From assembly GCA_020635275.1 (NCBI GenBank), contig JACKAA010000002.1:186001-250000 (forward strand): DNA of 64,000 bases, in the 5' to 3' direction. The first letter of the stretch is position 1. The number at the start of each line of letters is the position of its first letter. The notes under the pieces are model-generated. The model was given only the letters and a program-made list of their open reading frames with translations. It ran no database searches and was not told the origin of the DNA. Shown here piece after piece: positions 32,947 to 42,581 of the stretch. The position numbers were made by a program, and so were the translations under genes. This DNA comes from Ignavibacteriales bacterium (GTDB taxonomy: Bacteria > Bacteroidota > Ignavibacteria > Ignavibacteriales > Melioribacteraceae).

Positions 32947-34692
32947 ATGAAAACATTTGCCGATTTAGGCGTAGAATCAAAAATAATTAATGGCATTGAG
33001 GAGTTAGGATTTTCCAAACCAATGCCGGTGCAAGAAGCTGTAATTCCTCATTTATTAGCTATAAATCCAAGAGATTTAATTACTTTAGCTCAAACCGGAA
33101 CCGGTAAAACTGCCGCTTTTGGTATTCCACTTATCCAAAATTCTAAAGGGAAACCAAAATTTGTAAAACATTTAATTTTAAGTCCAACACGTGAATTATG
33201 CCTGCAAATTGCAGATGATCTTAGAGATTTTTCAAAATTTAAAGATGAAGTTAAAATAACGGCCGTTTTTGGCGGATCAAGTATTGATAAGCAAATATTA
33301 AATTTGAAAAACGGCGCGCATATTGTGGTTGCAACACCGGGCAGACTGGTTGATTTACAAAACCGCGGAAAAATTGATCTATCAAAAATTGAAACTGTTG
33401 TTTTAGATGAAGCCGATGAAATGTTAAACATGGGTTTTAGAGAAGAGCTTGATGAAATTATTAAAAATACGCCAAAAGAAAGAACAACTTTGCTTTTTTC
33501 TGCAACAATGCCAAATGAGGTTTTAGAAATTTCTAAGAGATATTTAAAAAATCCAGAAGAAATAACAATTGGCGGAAGAAATGTTGGTGCTGAAAATGTT
33601 AGTCACGAAGTAGTTTTAGTCCATGCAAGAGACAGATATTTAGCATTAAAAAGAATAGTGGATTTTCACCCGGAAATTTATGGAATTGTATTTTGCCGTA
33701 CCAGAAATGAAACACAGGATATTGCAGAAAAATTAATTAAAGACAGTTATAATGCTGATTCACTTCATGGTGATTTATCTCAAGCTCAGCGAAATGCGGT
33801 GATGAATAAATTTAGAATTAAGCATTTAAAACTATTAGTTGCAACAGATGTAGCGGCTCGCGGACTTGATGTTGATGATTTAACTCACGTAATAAATTAT
33901 AATCTACCAGATGAATTAGAAATTTACACACACAGAAGCGGAAGAACAGGGCGAGCTGGAAAATTCGGCAGTTCAATTGTTATTTCAAATCTTAGAGAGA
34001 AAAATAAAATAAGTGATATTGAAAAACAGTTAGGCAAGAAATTTAAATTTACAGAAGTGCCTTCCGGTAAGGAAATTTGCACAAAACAGCTTTTCCATTT
34101 AATTGATAGAATGGAAAAAGTAACCGTTGATCATACTCAAATTGATTCTTTTTTACCTGAAATAACTAAAAAGTTGGAATGGTTAGATAGAGAGGAATTG
34201 ATCAAAAAGTTTGTTTCTTTAGAGTTTAACAGATTCTTGGATTATTATAAAAATTTACCGGATTTAGGCAAACCAGATAAAAAAGATCGTTCAAAAAGAA
34301 GAGAACAATTTGATGGCGATATGACAAGATTTTTTATAAATCTTGGTAAAAAAGACAATTTAAAACCGACCGACATAATTGGAATTATTAAGGATAATTT
34401 ATCATTCAAGGAAATTGGAATTGGTGATATTGATATAAAAGAGACTTTTTCATTTTTTGAAATTGAATCAGATTATCAGGAAGAATTACTTAAAAATGTA
34501 AATACAAAGAATTTCAGAAGTAGAAAAATCTCTTTAGAAGTAGCTTCTAAAAGAAAAAATGATAGACAATCTTCCGGTTCCAGAAATAGAAACCCTCGTA
34601 ATGAAAATCGATTTTCAAAAAGAAAGAAATCCGGTAAAGATTCCGAATCGCAATTTAAACCTGCAAAAAGAAAATTGCGAAGAAAAAAATAG
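32947..34692 (+). CDS. deaD: DEAD-box ATP-dependent RNA helicase
   Basis: A 581-residue RNA helicase of the DeaD/CsdA group. The Q-motif region, the Walker A AQTGTGKTAAFGIP, DEAD in VVLDEADEMLNMGF, SAT, and the C-terminal HRSGRTGRAGKFG motif VI are all present. After the two RecA domains an extension of about 200 residues includes a DbpA-like RNA-binding region and a very basic tail (NRFSKRKKSGKDSESQ, then KPAKRKLRRKK). It would unwind structured RNA in ribosome assembly and decay, often important in the cold. The deaD symbol is by domain layout; csdA is a synonym. Confidence 0.92.
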   Translation: MKTFADLGVESKIINGIEELGFSKPMPVQEAVIPHLLAINPRDLITLAQTGTGKTAAFGIPLIQNSKGKPKFVKHLILSPTRELCLQIADDLRDFSKFKDEVKITAVFGGSSIDKQILNLKNGAHIVVATPGRLVDLQNRGKIDLSKIETVVLDEADEMLNMGFREELDEIIKNTPKERTTLLFSATMPNEVLEISKRYLKNPEEITIGGRNVGAENVSHEVVLVHARDRYLALKRIVDFHPEIYGIVFCRTRNETQDIAEKLIKDSYNADSLHGDLSQAQRNAVMNKFRIKHLKLLVATDVAARGLDVDDLTHVINYNLPDELEIYTHRSGRTGRAGKFGSSIVISNLREKNKISDIEKQLGKKFKFTEVPSGKEICTKQLFHLIDRMEKVTVDHTQIDSFLPEITKKLEWLDREELIKKFVSLEFNRFLDYYKNLPDLGKPDKKDRSKRREQFDGDMTRFFINLGKKDNLKPTDIIGIIKDNLSFKEIGIGDIDIKETFSFFEIESDYQEELLKNVNTKNFRSRKISLEVASKRKNDRQSSGSRNRNPRNENRFSKRKKSGKDSESQFKPAKRKLRRKK

Positions 34693-34693
34693 A

Positions 34694-35371
34694 CTATTCT
34701 TTCTTTTTCTTTGGCTTATAACCAATTCTATGAAATGGATTAACTATACTTGAAGCAACGTTTCTCAAATGTGAGTTAATCCTTTTCAACTGCCTAATAT
34801 AAAGTGCAAGAGCAACCGCACTACCGGCTTTTAACTCTTGTTCTTCATTATTCATTAAAGCTAAAAGCATATCGTCACTTGCTTTACTAATCCATTTATA
34901 TTCTTCAATTATTTTTGTTGCTAAATCTTCATCAGCTTCTTTGAAGGCAGTGATGGTTTTCTCAAAATTTTCAGAAACAGCTTTTTCCATTTCGGCAACT
35001 TTAGCATCAAATAATTTTGAACTTAATTTTTCTTTATGTCCTTGAGCAACTTCAACAATATTTTTTGTAATATCACCAATTCTTTCAACATCAATTACAA
35101 TATTTACCAAAACTAAATCTGACGCTAATGTTTCTGTTCCTGACATTGCTAAATGATTAAAAACATCTTTTCTAACTTCTCTTTGGTATTTGTTAACTGC
35201 AATATCCTGATCGTTTATATCAAAGCTTACTTGATTCGATTCTGTATGCCTTAAAACATTTTTAGCTTCCAAAAACATTTTATGCGTCAAATCAAGCATT
35301 TCAAAAGATCTTTTATACGCTCTATCTAATAAAGTATCACTTTTAAAAACTGAAATTAATTCTTTTAACAT
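34694..35371 (-). CDS. PhoU-domain protein
   Basis: A 225-residue cytoplasmic protein of helical bundles. MLDLTHKMFLEAKNVL and later VLVNIVIDVERIGDITKNIVEVA contain the conserved PhoU E/DxxxD-type metal-binding helix. PhoU proteins regulate phosphate transporters. It is encoded 11 bases downstream of the Na/Pi symporter gene on the same strand, so it most likely controls that symporter. The 3' end is one base away from the end of the convergent helicase gene. Confidence 0.85.
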   Translation of the reverse strand: MLKELISVFKSDTLLDRAYKRSFEMLDLTHKMFLEAKNVLRHTESNQVSFDINDQDIAVNKYQREVRKDVFNHLAMSGTETLASDLVLVNIVIDVERIGDITKNIVEVAQGHKEKLSSKLFDAKVAEMEKAVSENFEKTITAFKEADEDLATKIIEEYKWISKASDDMLLALMNNEEQELKAGSAVALALYIRQLKRINSHLRNVASSIVNPFHRIGYKPKKKKE

Positions 35372-35382
35372 AAATGTACCTT

Positions 35383-36522
35383 CTATCTAAAGAGAAAAAT
35401 AAATATTAAAGGGATAACGAAAAATACTACTACTATATATCCAACTGGAATAAGCTTACTTTTTATTGAATATTCTGCAAATTTTTCTGCCATTGTAATT
35501 GGTATTTTCTTAAGAGGCATAAAAATCGCAGTTCCCGCTACATTAAATAACAAATGAGAAAATGCAACTGTTATGGCAGCATCACTTCCGGTAACAAGGG
35601 CAGCAAGCATTGCTGTAATTGTTGTGCCAATATTTGCCCCAAGTGTATATGGAAATATTTGCTTAAGAGTTAATATTCCGGCTCCGGCCATAGGAACAAT
35701 TAAAGATGTTGTAATTGAACTGCTTTGTACTAATACTGTTAATAAAATACCGACTGCAAATGCTCTTAAAGCATTTTTAAATAAATAATTATCAAACCAA
35801 GCTTTTGCTTTTTCAATAACTAATGATTTTAATACTTCAACCATAGATCTTAAAGCTAAAAACAATAACAATAATGCCAATGCTAAAATTATCCAGCCAA
35901 TTACAGATTTATCAGAAGTCATTGATAATAATTGAACTTCAATAAATTTTGCAACTGGTTTGGTAATTTCTTTAACCGGACTTAAAAAATTCACTCCGCC
36001 AACACCTTTAAATACTGCTTCTAATTCTGTAGATAATATTCCTAAAAAGTTGGTAGCAAGCTGTATTGGGAAAAGGACCAGAACACATAAAATATTAAAG
36101 AAATCATGAACAATTGCGGCAGAAAAAGCTCTTCTAAATTCATTATCTCTCCTAATTTGAGGTAATGAAACAAGAATATTTGTAATGGATGTACCAATAT
36201 TTGCGCCCATAATTATTGGAATTGCTAAAATTATGGAAACTGCCGGATCATGCGAAAAAGCACCGCTGGCAACCATTGCTACAACCATTGATGTTGTTGA
36301 TGAGGAGCTTTGTATAATTGATGTTGATAAAATTCCAATAAATAAACCAACAAATGGATTTGTGGTTGTTTCTATTAACATTTGAGAAAAACCTTTCCCA
36401 AACATTTTCATACCTGCACCCATCAATTCCAGACTTAAGAAGAAAAGATATAAATAAAAAATTAACTTTAAGGCTGAAATAAGGGTGGATTTTCCAGTAG
36501 ATTCAGGTGGAGTTGTAGTCAT
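35383..36522 (-). CDS. Na/Pi cotransporter family protein
   Basis: A 379-residue inner-membrane symporter of the NptA/PNaS type. The family's two inverted halves are visible through two QSSS motifs: IIQSSSSTTSMVV in the first half and VQSSSITTSLIV in the second, each followed by GANIGT. About ten membrane segments occur. It would import phosphate with sodium. The longer TTG 36540 start adds six residues; ATG 36522 is preferred, though neither has a clear ribosome-binding site. It is the first gene of a two-gene operon with the PhoU-domain gene and may supply phosphate for polyphosphate made by the PPK1 encoded at 46835-48910. Confidence 0.9.
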   Translation of the reverse strand: MTTTPPESTGKSTLISALKLIFYLYLFFLSLELMGAGMKMFGKGFSQMLIETTTNPFVGLFIGILSTSIIQSSSSTTSMVVAMVASGAFSHDPAVSIILAIPIIMGANIGTSITNILVSLPQIRRDNEFRRAFSAAIVHDFFNILCVLVLFPIQLATNFLGILSTELEAVFKGVGGVNFLSPVKEITKPVAKFIEVQLLSMTSDKSVIGWIILALALLLLFLALRSMVEVLKSLVIEKAKAWFDNYLFKNALRAFAVGILLTVLVQSSSITTSLIVPMAGAGILTLKQIFPYTLGANIGTTITAMLAALVTGSDAAITVAFSHLLFNVAGTAIFMPLKKIPITMAEKFAEYSIKSKLIPVGYIVVVFFVIPLIFIFLFR

Positions 36523-36676
36523 ATTTAGATTTTTTTTCAATAATTAAATATTTACCTCATTAAATGTAATAAACAAATCCTAAATAAGAATAATTTTTCT
36601 TTTTTTTCTTCATATTTAAATAAAAATAATTATTTTATACCCACAAATAATACCACACATACTTTATATAACAAAA

Positions 36677-39094
36677 TTGCGAAAGGATCAAGAAATAGGC
36701 ATTGCCGAAAAACTAATTTGCTATCATTGCGGAGAAGAATGCAGTGATGATGAAATTAGAATTGGTGAAAAATTATTTTGCTGCAACGGCTGCAAAACCG
36801 TTTATGAGCTATTAGATGCAAATGATTTATGTACCTATTACAATCTAGATGAAAATCCTGGTTTAAGTCAAAAAAATGATATTAAAAAGAATTTTGATTT
36901 TCTTGAAGATCCAGAATTAAAAGAAAAATTAATTGATTTTACCGATGGTAAAATAACTACTGTTACCTTCAGTATTCCGCAAGTACACTGCAGTTCTTGT
37001 ATTTGGATTTTAGAAAACTTATATAAGATGGATTCGGGAATAATTCATTCCGAAGCAAATTTTCTAAAAAAAATTGTTTCTGTTAAGTTTGATGAAGAAA
37101 AAACTAATCTAAAAAATGTTGTTATTTTATTAGATTCAATTGGCTACGAACCCGATTTGAATCTAGCCGAAAAAGAATTTGAAAAATCAGCAGTAATAAA
37201 TAAGAAACTCTGGTATAAAATTGGTGTTGCAGGATTTTGTGCCGGCAATATTATGTTATTTAGCTTTCCAGAATATCTATCTCTAAATGATTTAACAACA
37301 GACAATATTAAGCCTGTATTTAGTTATCTAAATATATTGTTTTCATTACCGGTATTTTTCTATAGTGCAAGCGATTATTTCGTTTCTGCATATAAAGGAT
37401 TAAAGAAGAAAATAGTAAATGTTGATGTTCCAATTTCATTAGGAATAATTGTTCTTTTTTTCCGTAGTCTGTTTGAAATTTTTACGCAAACCGGAGCCGG
37501 TTATTTAGACTCAATGACAGCACTAGTCTTTTTTCTGATAGTTGGCAAAATGTTTCAGAATAAAACTTATGCAGCATTAAATTTTGAAAGAAATTATAAA
37601 TCATATTTCCCAATTGCCGTTACAATTATTAAAAATAAAATTGAAACTACAAAGCCTGTTGAAAAACTTATGGTTGGAGATAGAATTGTAATTAAAAATG
37701 GTGAATTAATTCCTGCTGATGCAATTCTGATAAATGGAAGTGCTTTTATTGATTATAGTTTTGTAACCGGAGAATCAAATCCCATTGAGAAAGTAAATGG
37801 TGATTTAATTTATGCAGGCGGAAGACAAGTTGGCGGAGCAATTGAAATTGAGACAGTTAAAGAAGTTTCTCAAAGTTATTTAACCAGATTATGGAATAAT
37901 AAAGTTTTTGAAAAAGAAGATGAAAGCAAAATTGATGCATTTGTAAATGTAGTTAGTAAATATTTTACATTTGTGGTTATTTCAATTGCAAGTTTTGCTG
38001 CAATTTATTGGTTTCCAATAGACAGTTCTTTGGCATTTAATGCACTTACTGCCGTGCTGATTATTGCTTGTCCTTGCGCTCTTGCCTTATCAACACCTTT
38101 TACTCTTGGCAGCAGTATGAGAATATTTGGGCGGAACAAGTTCTATTTAAAGAGTACTCATATTATTGAAAAGTTATCTTCTATTACTTCAATTGTTTTT
38201 GATAAAACCGGAACAATAACTGAGACTAAAAATGCACATGTAAATTTTCAAGGAGATGATCTTTCTGATTATGAAAAAAAATTAGTAAAATCATTAGTGA
38301 GAAATTCATCACATCCTTTAAGTAAGAGTATTTTTGAATTATTTGAAAGTGCTGAATTATTAACCATAAATAATTATCAAGAAATTCCGGGTCAGGGTAT
38401 AACAGCAGAAATTGATGGCAACCAAATTCAAATTGGATCTAAAACTTATGTTTTAGAAAATTCAAATAACGATGAAAATAATTTAAGTACAAAAGTTTAC
38501 TTATCAATAAATGAATCAGTAAAAGGCTTTTTCACAATTGGAAATTCGTATCGTCCAAAGCTTAAGGAAGTTATTTCTTCATTACAGGATCATTATAAAT
38601 TATCGGTACTTTCTGGTGATAACGATGGAGAAAAAGAAACTTTACTTCAGTTTTTCACAAATAGAACAAAAATGTTATTTAAGCAAACACCTTATGATAA
38701 ATTAGCCTTTATCGAAAATCTTCAAAATAAAAATGCTAAGGTATTAATGATCGGTGACGGATTAAATGATGCCGGAGCGTTAAAAAGAAGTAATGTCGGA
38801 ATTTCTATTGCAGAAGATATAAATAATTTTTCACCTGCTTGTGATGGTATTCTTGATGCCGATTCATTTAATAAATTAGATACCTTTATAAAATTTTCGA
38901 AAACTAGTAAAAATATTATTATCTTAAGTTTTATTATATCTTTTTTATATAATATTGTAGGTTTAAGTTTCGCAGTACAGGGATCATTATCACCTGTAAT
39001 TTCAGCAATATTAATGCCTTTAAGTTCAATTTCTGTTGTTGTTTTTTCTACTTTAACAACCAATATGATAGCAAAAAAAAGAGGCTTGTTGTAA
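36677..39094 (+). CDS. ccoI: Copper-transporting P-type ATPase for cbb3 oxidase (CcoI/FixI)
   Basis: An 805-residue P1B-type ATPase that delivers copper for the cbb3 oxidase. The N-terminal cysteine-rich domain (CYHCGEEC, CCNGCKTVY) is followed by a heavy-metal-associated domain with CSSC, the CPC motif in ACPCALAL, the phosphorylated DKTGT and MIGDGLNDAGAL. The start is unclear. TTG 36677 has no upstream ribosome-binding site, while AAAGGA inside the frame is seven bases before ATA (36695). The true start could be that ATA, with no ATG available. ccoS begins immediately after the stop. Confidence 0.93.
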   Translation: MRKDQEIGIAEKLICYHCGEECSDDEIRIGEKLFCCNGCKTVYELLDANDLCTYYNLDENPGLSQKNDIKKNFDFLEDPELKEKLIDFTDGKITTVTFSIPQVHCSSCIWILENLYKMDSGIIHSEANFLKKIVSVKFDEEKTNLKNVVILLDSIGYEPDLNLAEKEFEKSAVINKKLWYKIGVAGFCAGNIMLFSFPEYLSLNDLTTDNIKPVFSYLNILFSLPVFFYSASDYFVSAYKGLKKKIVNVDVPISLGIIVLFFRSLFEIFTQTGAGYLDSMTALVFFLIVGKMFQNKTYAALNFERNYKSYFPIAVTIIKNKIETTKPVEKLMVGDRIVIKNGELIPADAILINGSAFIDYSFVTGESNPIEKVNGDLIYAGGRQVGGAIEIETVKEVSQSYLTRLWNNKVFEKEDESKIDAFVNVVSKYFTFVVISIASFAAIYWFPIDSSLAFNALTAVLIIACPCALALSTPFTLGSSMRIFGRNKFYLKSTHIIEKLSSITSIVFDKTGTITETKNAHVNFQGDDLSDYEKKLVKSLVRNSSHPLSKSIFELFESAELLTINNYQEIPGQGITAEIDGNQIQIGSKTYVLENSNNDENNLSTKVYLSINESVKGFFTIGNSYRPKLKEVISSLQDHYKLSVLSGDNDGEKETLLQFFTNRTKMLFKQTPYDKLAFIENLQNKNAKVLMIGDGLNDAGALKRSNVGISIAEDINNFSPACDGILDADSFNKLDTFIKFSKTSKNIIILSFIISFLYNIVGLSFAVQGSLSPVISAILMPLSSISVVVFSTLTTNMIAKKRGLL

Positions 39095-39265
39095 ATGTCT
39101 GTTATTTTTGTTTTAATAGGTTTCAGCTCGTTTGTAGCCATAATGTTTTTAGCAGCATATATCTGGTCTGTTAAAACCGGGCAATACGATGACAACTATA
39201 CACCATCAATAAGAATTTTATTTGATAATGAAGTAAAAAAAGAAACCTCCAAGAAAAATTCATAA
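39095..39265 (+). CDS. ccoS: cbb3 oxidase maturation protein CcoS
   Basis: A 56-residue protein starting at ATG directly abutting the ccoI stop. It has one N-terminal membrane helix and the family motif YDDNYTPSIRILFDNE. CcoS is needed for insertion of copper and heme in the CcoN subunit. The C-terminus is lysine-rich. It was too short for ordinary gene-length cut-offs, but the position, motif and reading frame are clear. Confidence 0.92.
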   Translation: MSVIFVLIGFSSFVAIMFLAAYIWSVKTGQYDDNYTPSIRILFDNEVKKETSKKNS

Positions 39266-39309
39266 ATGATTATAGATACACTAATTTAATCAAATAAGGA
39301 GCTCTGTAT

Positions 39310-41436
39310 ATGAATGTTGAGAAGTTCAATTATGACAATCAGATCGTTAAGCTGTTTCTAATAGCAACGATTGTATGGGGTATTGTTGGGCTATTGGTTG
39401 GGGTAATTATTGCAACCCAGCTTTATATTCCCGAACTTAACCTCGGATTGTCATTTACAACTTTTGGTCGCTTAAGACCGTTGCATACTAATGCTGCTAT
39501 CTTTGCTTTTGTAGGAAATGCTATTTACACAGGTGTTTATTATTCCCTGCAGCGTATTACTAAAGCAAGAATGTTTAGCGATGTATTAAGTAAAATTAAT
39601 TTTTGGGGTTGGCAATTAATTATTGTTTTAGCCGCAGTAACATTAGTTACTGGTATTACAACATCAAAAGAATATGCTGAATTAGAATGGCCAATTGATA
39701 TTTTGATTGCACTAGTTTGGGTTGTATTTGGTGTAAATATGATTGGAACCCTTGTTAAAAGAAGAGAGAAACACATTTATGTAGCTGCATGGTTTTACAT
39801 TTCAACATTTGTAACAGTTGCAGTTTTACATATTGGTAATTCTATAGAATTGCCTGTAACTTTTTTGAAAAGTTATTCTGTTTATGCAGGTGTTCAAGAT
39901 GCTTTAGTTCAATGGTGGTATGGTCACAATGCTGTTGCTTTTTTCTTAACAACACCCTTCTTAGGTTTAATGTACTACTTTTTACCTAAAGCTGCAAACA
40001 GACCAATTTTTTCATATAAGTTATCAATTCTTCATTTCTGGACTTTGATATTCATTTATATTTGGGCTGGACCTCACCACTTATTGTATTCTGCAGTACC
40101 AAACTGGGCTCAATCATTAGGTACAGTTTTCTCAATTATGTTATGGATGCCTTCTTGGGGAGGTATGCTAAATGGTTTGTTAACTTTAAGAGGTGCTTGG
40201 GATAGAGTTAGAGATAATCCGGTATTAAAATTCTTTGTTATTGGTGTTACTGCATATGGTATGTCTACTTTTGAAGGTCCAATGCTTTCATTAAAAAATG
40301 TTAACGCTTTAGCACATTTTACAGATTGGATTTTAGCACACGTTCATGTTGGCACATTAGGATGGAACGGTTTTATGACTTTTGGTATGCTTTATTGGTT
40401 AGTACCAAAATTATGGAAGACTGATCTTTATTCAAAAAAATTAGCTAATGTTCATTTTTGGATTGGCACTTTAGGAATGGTTGTTTGGGTAATTCCAATG
40501 TGGTGGTCAGGTATAACACAATCACTTATGTGGAAAGAATTTACTCCTCTTGGTTTATTAAAATATCCAAACTTTCTTGAAACAGTTCTTCAAATAGTTC
40601 CAATGTATATTATGAGATCAATTGGCGGATTATTATACTTAACTGGAATTTTAATTGCTTCATACAATTTATTTAAAACAATGGGCAAAGGCTCATTTAC
40701 TGCTGAAGAAGCCGCTGAAGCTGCTCCAAGAGGCCCAGTTACAGAAAAATTACAATATGGCATGATCCATAGATACCTTGAATCAAAAGCTATATTATTT
40801 ACAGTTTTGGCTTTAGTTGCAATTCTTATTGGTGGTTTAGTAGAAATTATCCCAACCTATTTGGTAAAATCAAATATTCCAACTATTGCTTCTGTTAAGC
40901 CATACACACCATTAGAGTTGGAAGGCAGAGATATCTATATTTCCAATGCTTGTAATAGTTGTCATAGTCAACTTGTACGTCCTTTTAGATCAGAAGTTGA
41001 AAGATATGGTGAATATTCCAAAGCAGGCGAATTTGTTTATGATCATCCATTTTTATGGGGTTCAAAAAGAACTGGACCTGATTTACACAGAATAGGAAAA
41101 AAATATTCTAATATGTGGCATTATTTACATATGGAAAATCCTAGATCAATGTCACCTGGTTCTTTAATGCCTCCATATCCTTGGCTATTAGAAAACAAAC
41201 TAGATGATTCAAATTTGAAGGCAAAAATCTCAGCAATGCGAACCTTAGGCGTTCCTTATGAAGAAGGATATGAAGAAGTTGCTCATGCAGAAATGGCTCA
41301 GCAAGCAGAAACCATTGTAAATGATTTATTAGATAACGGTATTGTTGTTGAACCTGATAAAGAAATTGTTGCTTTAATTGCTTATCTGCAAAGATTGGGA
41401 ACTGACATTAAAGCTGAAGTAGCAGAAAACAAATAG
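39310..41436 (+). CDS. ccoNO: Fused cbb3 cytochrome c oxidase subunits I/II (CcoNO)
   Basis: A 708-residue fusion of CcoN (catalytic subunit) and CcoO (mono-heme cytochrome c). The CcoN part (about residues 1-480) has twelve or so membrane segments with the copper and heme histidines, including the LHTNAAIFAFVGNA and LAHVHVGTLGWNG motifs. The CcoO part has one membrane helix and the heme site CNSCH near residue 548. The CcoNO fusion is typical of Bacteroidota-type cbb3 oxidases. It reduces O2 to water at low oxygen. A strong AAGGAG precedes ATG. Confidence 0.97.
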   Translation: MNVEKFNYDNQIVKLFLIATIVWGIVGLLVGVIIATQLYIPELNLGLSFTTFGRLRPLHTNAAIFAFVGNAIYTGVYYSLQRITKARMFSDVLSKINFWGWQLIIVLAAVTLVTGITTSKEYAELEWPIDILIALVWVVFGVNMIGTLVKRREKHIYVAAWFYISTFVTVAVLHIGNSIELPVTFLKSYSVYAGVQDALVQWWYGHNAVAFFLTTPFLGLMYYFLPKAANRPIFSYKLSILHFWTLIFIYIWAGPHHLLYSAVPNWAQSLGTVFSIMLWMPSWGGMLNGLLTLRGAWDRVRDNPVLKFFVIGVTAYGMSTFEGPMLSLKNVNALAHFTDWILAHVHVGTLGWNGFMTFGMLYWLVPKLWKTDLYSKKLANVHFWIGTLGMVVWVIPMWWSGITQSLMWKEFTPLGLLKYPNFLETVLQIVPMYIMRSIGGLLYLTGILIASYNLFKTMGKGSFTAEEAAEAAPRGPVTEKLQYGMIHRYLESKAILFTVLALVAILIGGLVEIIPTYLVKSNIPTIASVKPYTPLELEGRDIYISNACNSCHSQLVRPFRSEVERYGEYSKAGEFVYDHPFLWGSKRTGPDLHRIGKKYSNMWHYLHMENPRSMSPGSLMPPYPWLLENKLDDSNLKAKISAMRTLGVPYEEGYEEVAHAEMAQQAETIVNDLLDNGIVVEPDKEIVALIAYLQRLGTDIKAEVAENK

Positions 41437-41443
41437 GTAATAA

Positions 41444-41647
41444 ATGAAATTTTCTAATTATTTATCTTCGATTGAAAATGTTTCTATATATCCAGTTATT
41501 ACGCTTATTTTATTTTTTGCAGTATTTGTTGGAGCCGTTATTTGGATTTTTACTAGAGACAAAGAATATATTTCTAAATTAGAAAATATCCCTTTAGAAA
41601 ATGATAATTTTATAAATAATACAGAGAATGAAAATGAAAGTAATTAA
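41444..41647 (+). CDS. ccoQ: CcoQ-like small subunit of cbb3 oxidase
   Basis: A 67-residue protein with one membrane helix (about residues 16-37) and an acidic, asparagine-rich C-terminus. CcoQ proteins are small and poorly conserved, and stabilise the oxidase. The assignment rests on position between ccoNO and ccoP and on the single-helix form. It starts seven bases after ccoNO and overlaps the ccoP start. Confidence 0.75.
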   Translation: MKFSNYLSSIENVSIYPVITLILFFAVFVGAVIWIFTRDKEYISKLENIPLENDNFINNTENENESN

Positions 41648-42452
41648 AAACTTTAATGTAATTGCTGTAATATTTCTCCTGTTCATTCTAAGTTCGCCAA
41701 TTTTTGCAGAAACAACAGCTGAATCTGGAGGTGGACTTGAATCCATAATTAAAATTATGGTGGCAGTTACAGCATTTTTAGTTGCAGTAATAATGTGGCT
41801 AGTTCTTGTTTATTCTGAAAAAAGTGAATCTGCTGAAGAATCCGGTTTCAGAAAACTTATGCAGATGCTAAATCAAAGACCATCAATTGATGATGAGCAA
41901 AAATTATTGCTTGATCATGATTTTGATGGAATTAAAGAACTGAATAACAAAATTCCACCATGGTTTATGGCAATTTTTTACGGTTCCATGTTATGGGCTG
42001 CTTACTATATGGTTGATTATCATATTTTAGGCAGTGGTAACGTTCAGGAAGATGAATACGCAGCTGAAGTTCAAGTAGCCGCAATGGAAAGAGAAATACT
42101 TAACAAAAGCGGTGCACTAGTAAATGAAGAAACTGTAACTGTTCTGGATGATGTTGCCGCTATTGCAAGTGGTAAAGAAATTTTTATCAAGAATTGTGCA
42201 GCTTGCCATGGAATGAACGGTGAAGGATTGGTAGGTCCTAATTTTACTGATGATTATTGGATTCACGGTAATAAAATTAATGACCTTTTCAAAACTATAA
42301 AATATGGTGTCCCTCAAAAAGGTATGATTAGTTGGCAAGCTCAATTAGATCCAACTCAAATGCAGGAGGTTGCTAGCTATATATTAACGTTAAGAGGAAC
42401 CAATCCTCCAAATCAAAAAGCACCGGAAGGTGATTTATATACTTATGAATAA
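41628..42452 (+). CDS. ccoP: cbb3 oxidase subunit III, mono-heme CcoP
   Basis: A 274-residue membrane-bound cytochrome c. A signal-like first helix, a second helix, the FixP N-terminal region around PPWFMAIFYGSMLWAAYYM, then one heme c domain with CAACH near residue 190 and a distal methionine in KGMISWQAQL. Proteobacterial CcoP carries two CxxCH sites; only one is present here, so the electron path has one heme fewer. ATG 41628 and ATG 41634 are both possible. It overlaps ccoQ, and a strong terminator follows. Confidence 0.93.
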   Translation: MKMKVIKNFNVIAVIFLLFILSSPIFAETTAESGGGLESIIKIMVAVTAFLVAVIMWLVLVYSEKSESAEESGFRKLMQMLNQRPSIDDEQKLLLDHDFDGIKELNNKIPPWFMAIFYGSMLWAAYYMVDYHILGSGNVQEDEYAAEVQVAAMEREILNKSGALVNEETVTVLDDVAAIASGKEIFIKNCAACHGMNGEGLVGPNFTDDYWIHGNKINDLFKTIKYGVPQKGMISWQAQLDPTQMQEVASYILTLRGTNPPNQKAPEGDLYTYE

Positions 42453-42473
42453 TTGTTAGATAATTTTTTCAAG

Positions 42474-42513
42474 AAACCCTGGTAAACATTAATGTATATC
42501 AGGGTTTTTTTTT
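42474..42513 (+). terminator. Rho-independent terminator after ccoP
   Basis: AAACCCTG and CAGGGTTT form the stem around an AT-rich loop and are followed by a run of T residues. It splits the cbb3 locus into a structural unit (ccoISNOQP) and an assembly unit (ccoGH and the TauE/SafE-type gene), and some read-through is possible. Confidence 0.85.
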
Positions 42514-42581
42514 AAATCATTTTATTTTGTATGTTTTCAATATCAATTATATTTTATAGTATAAAAAGACATTAAAACCCG

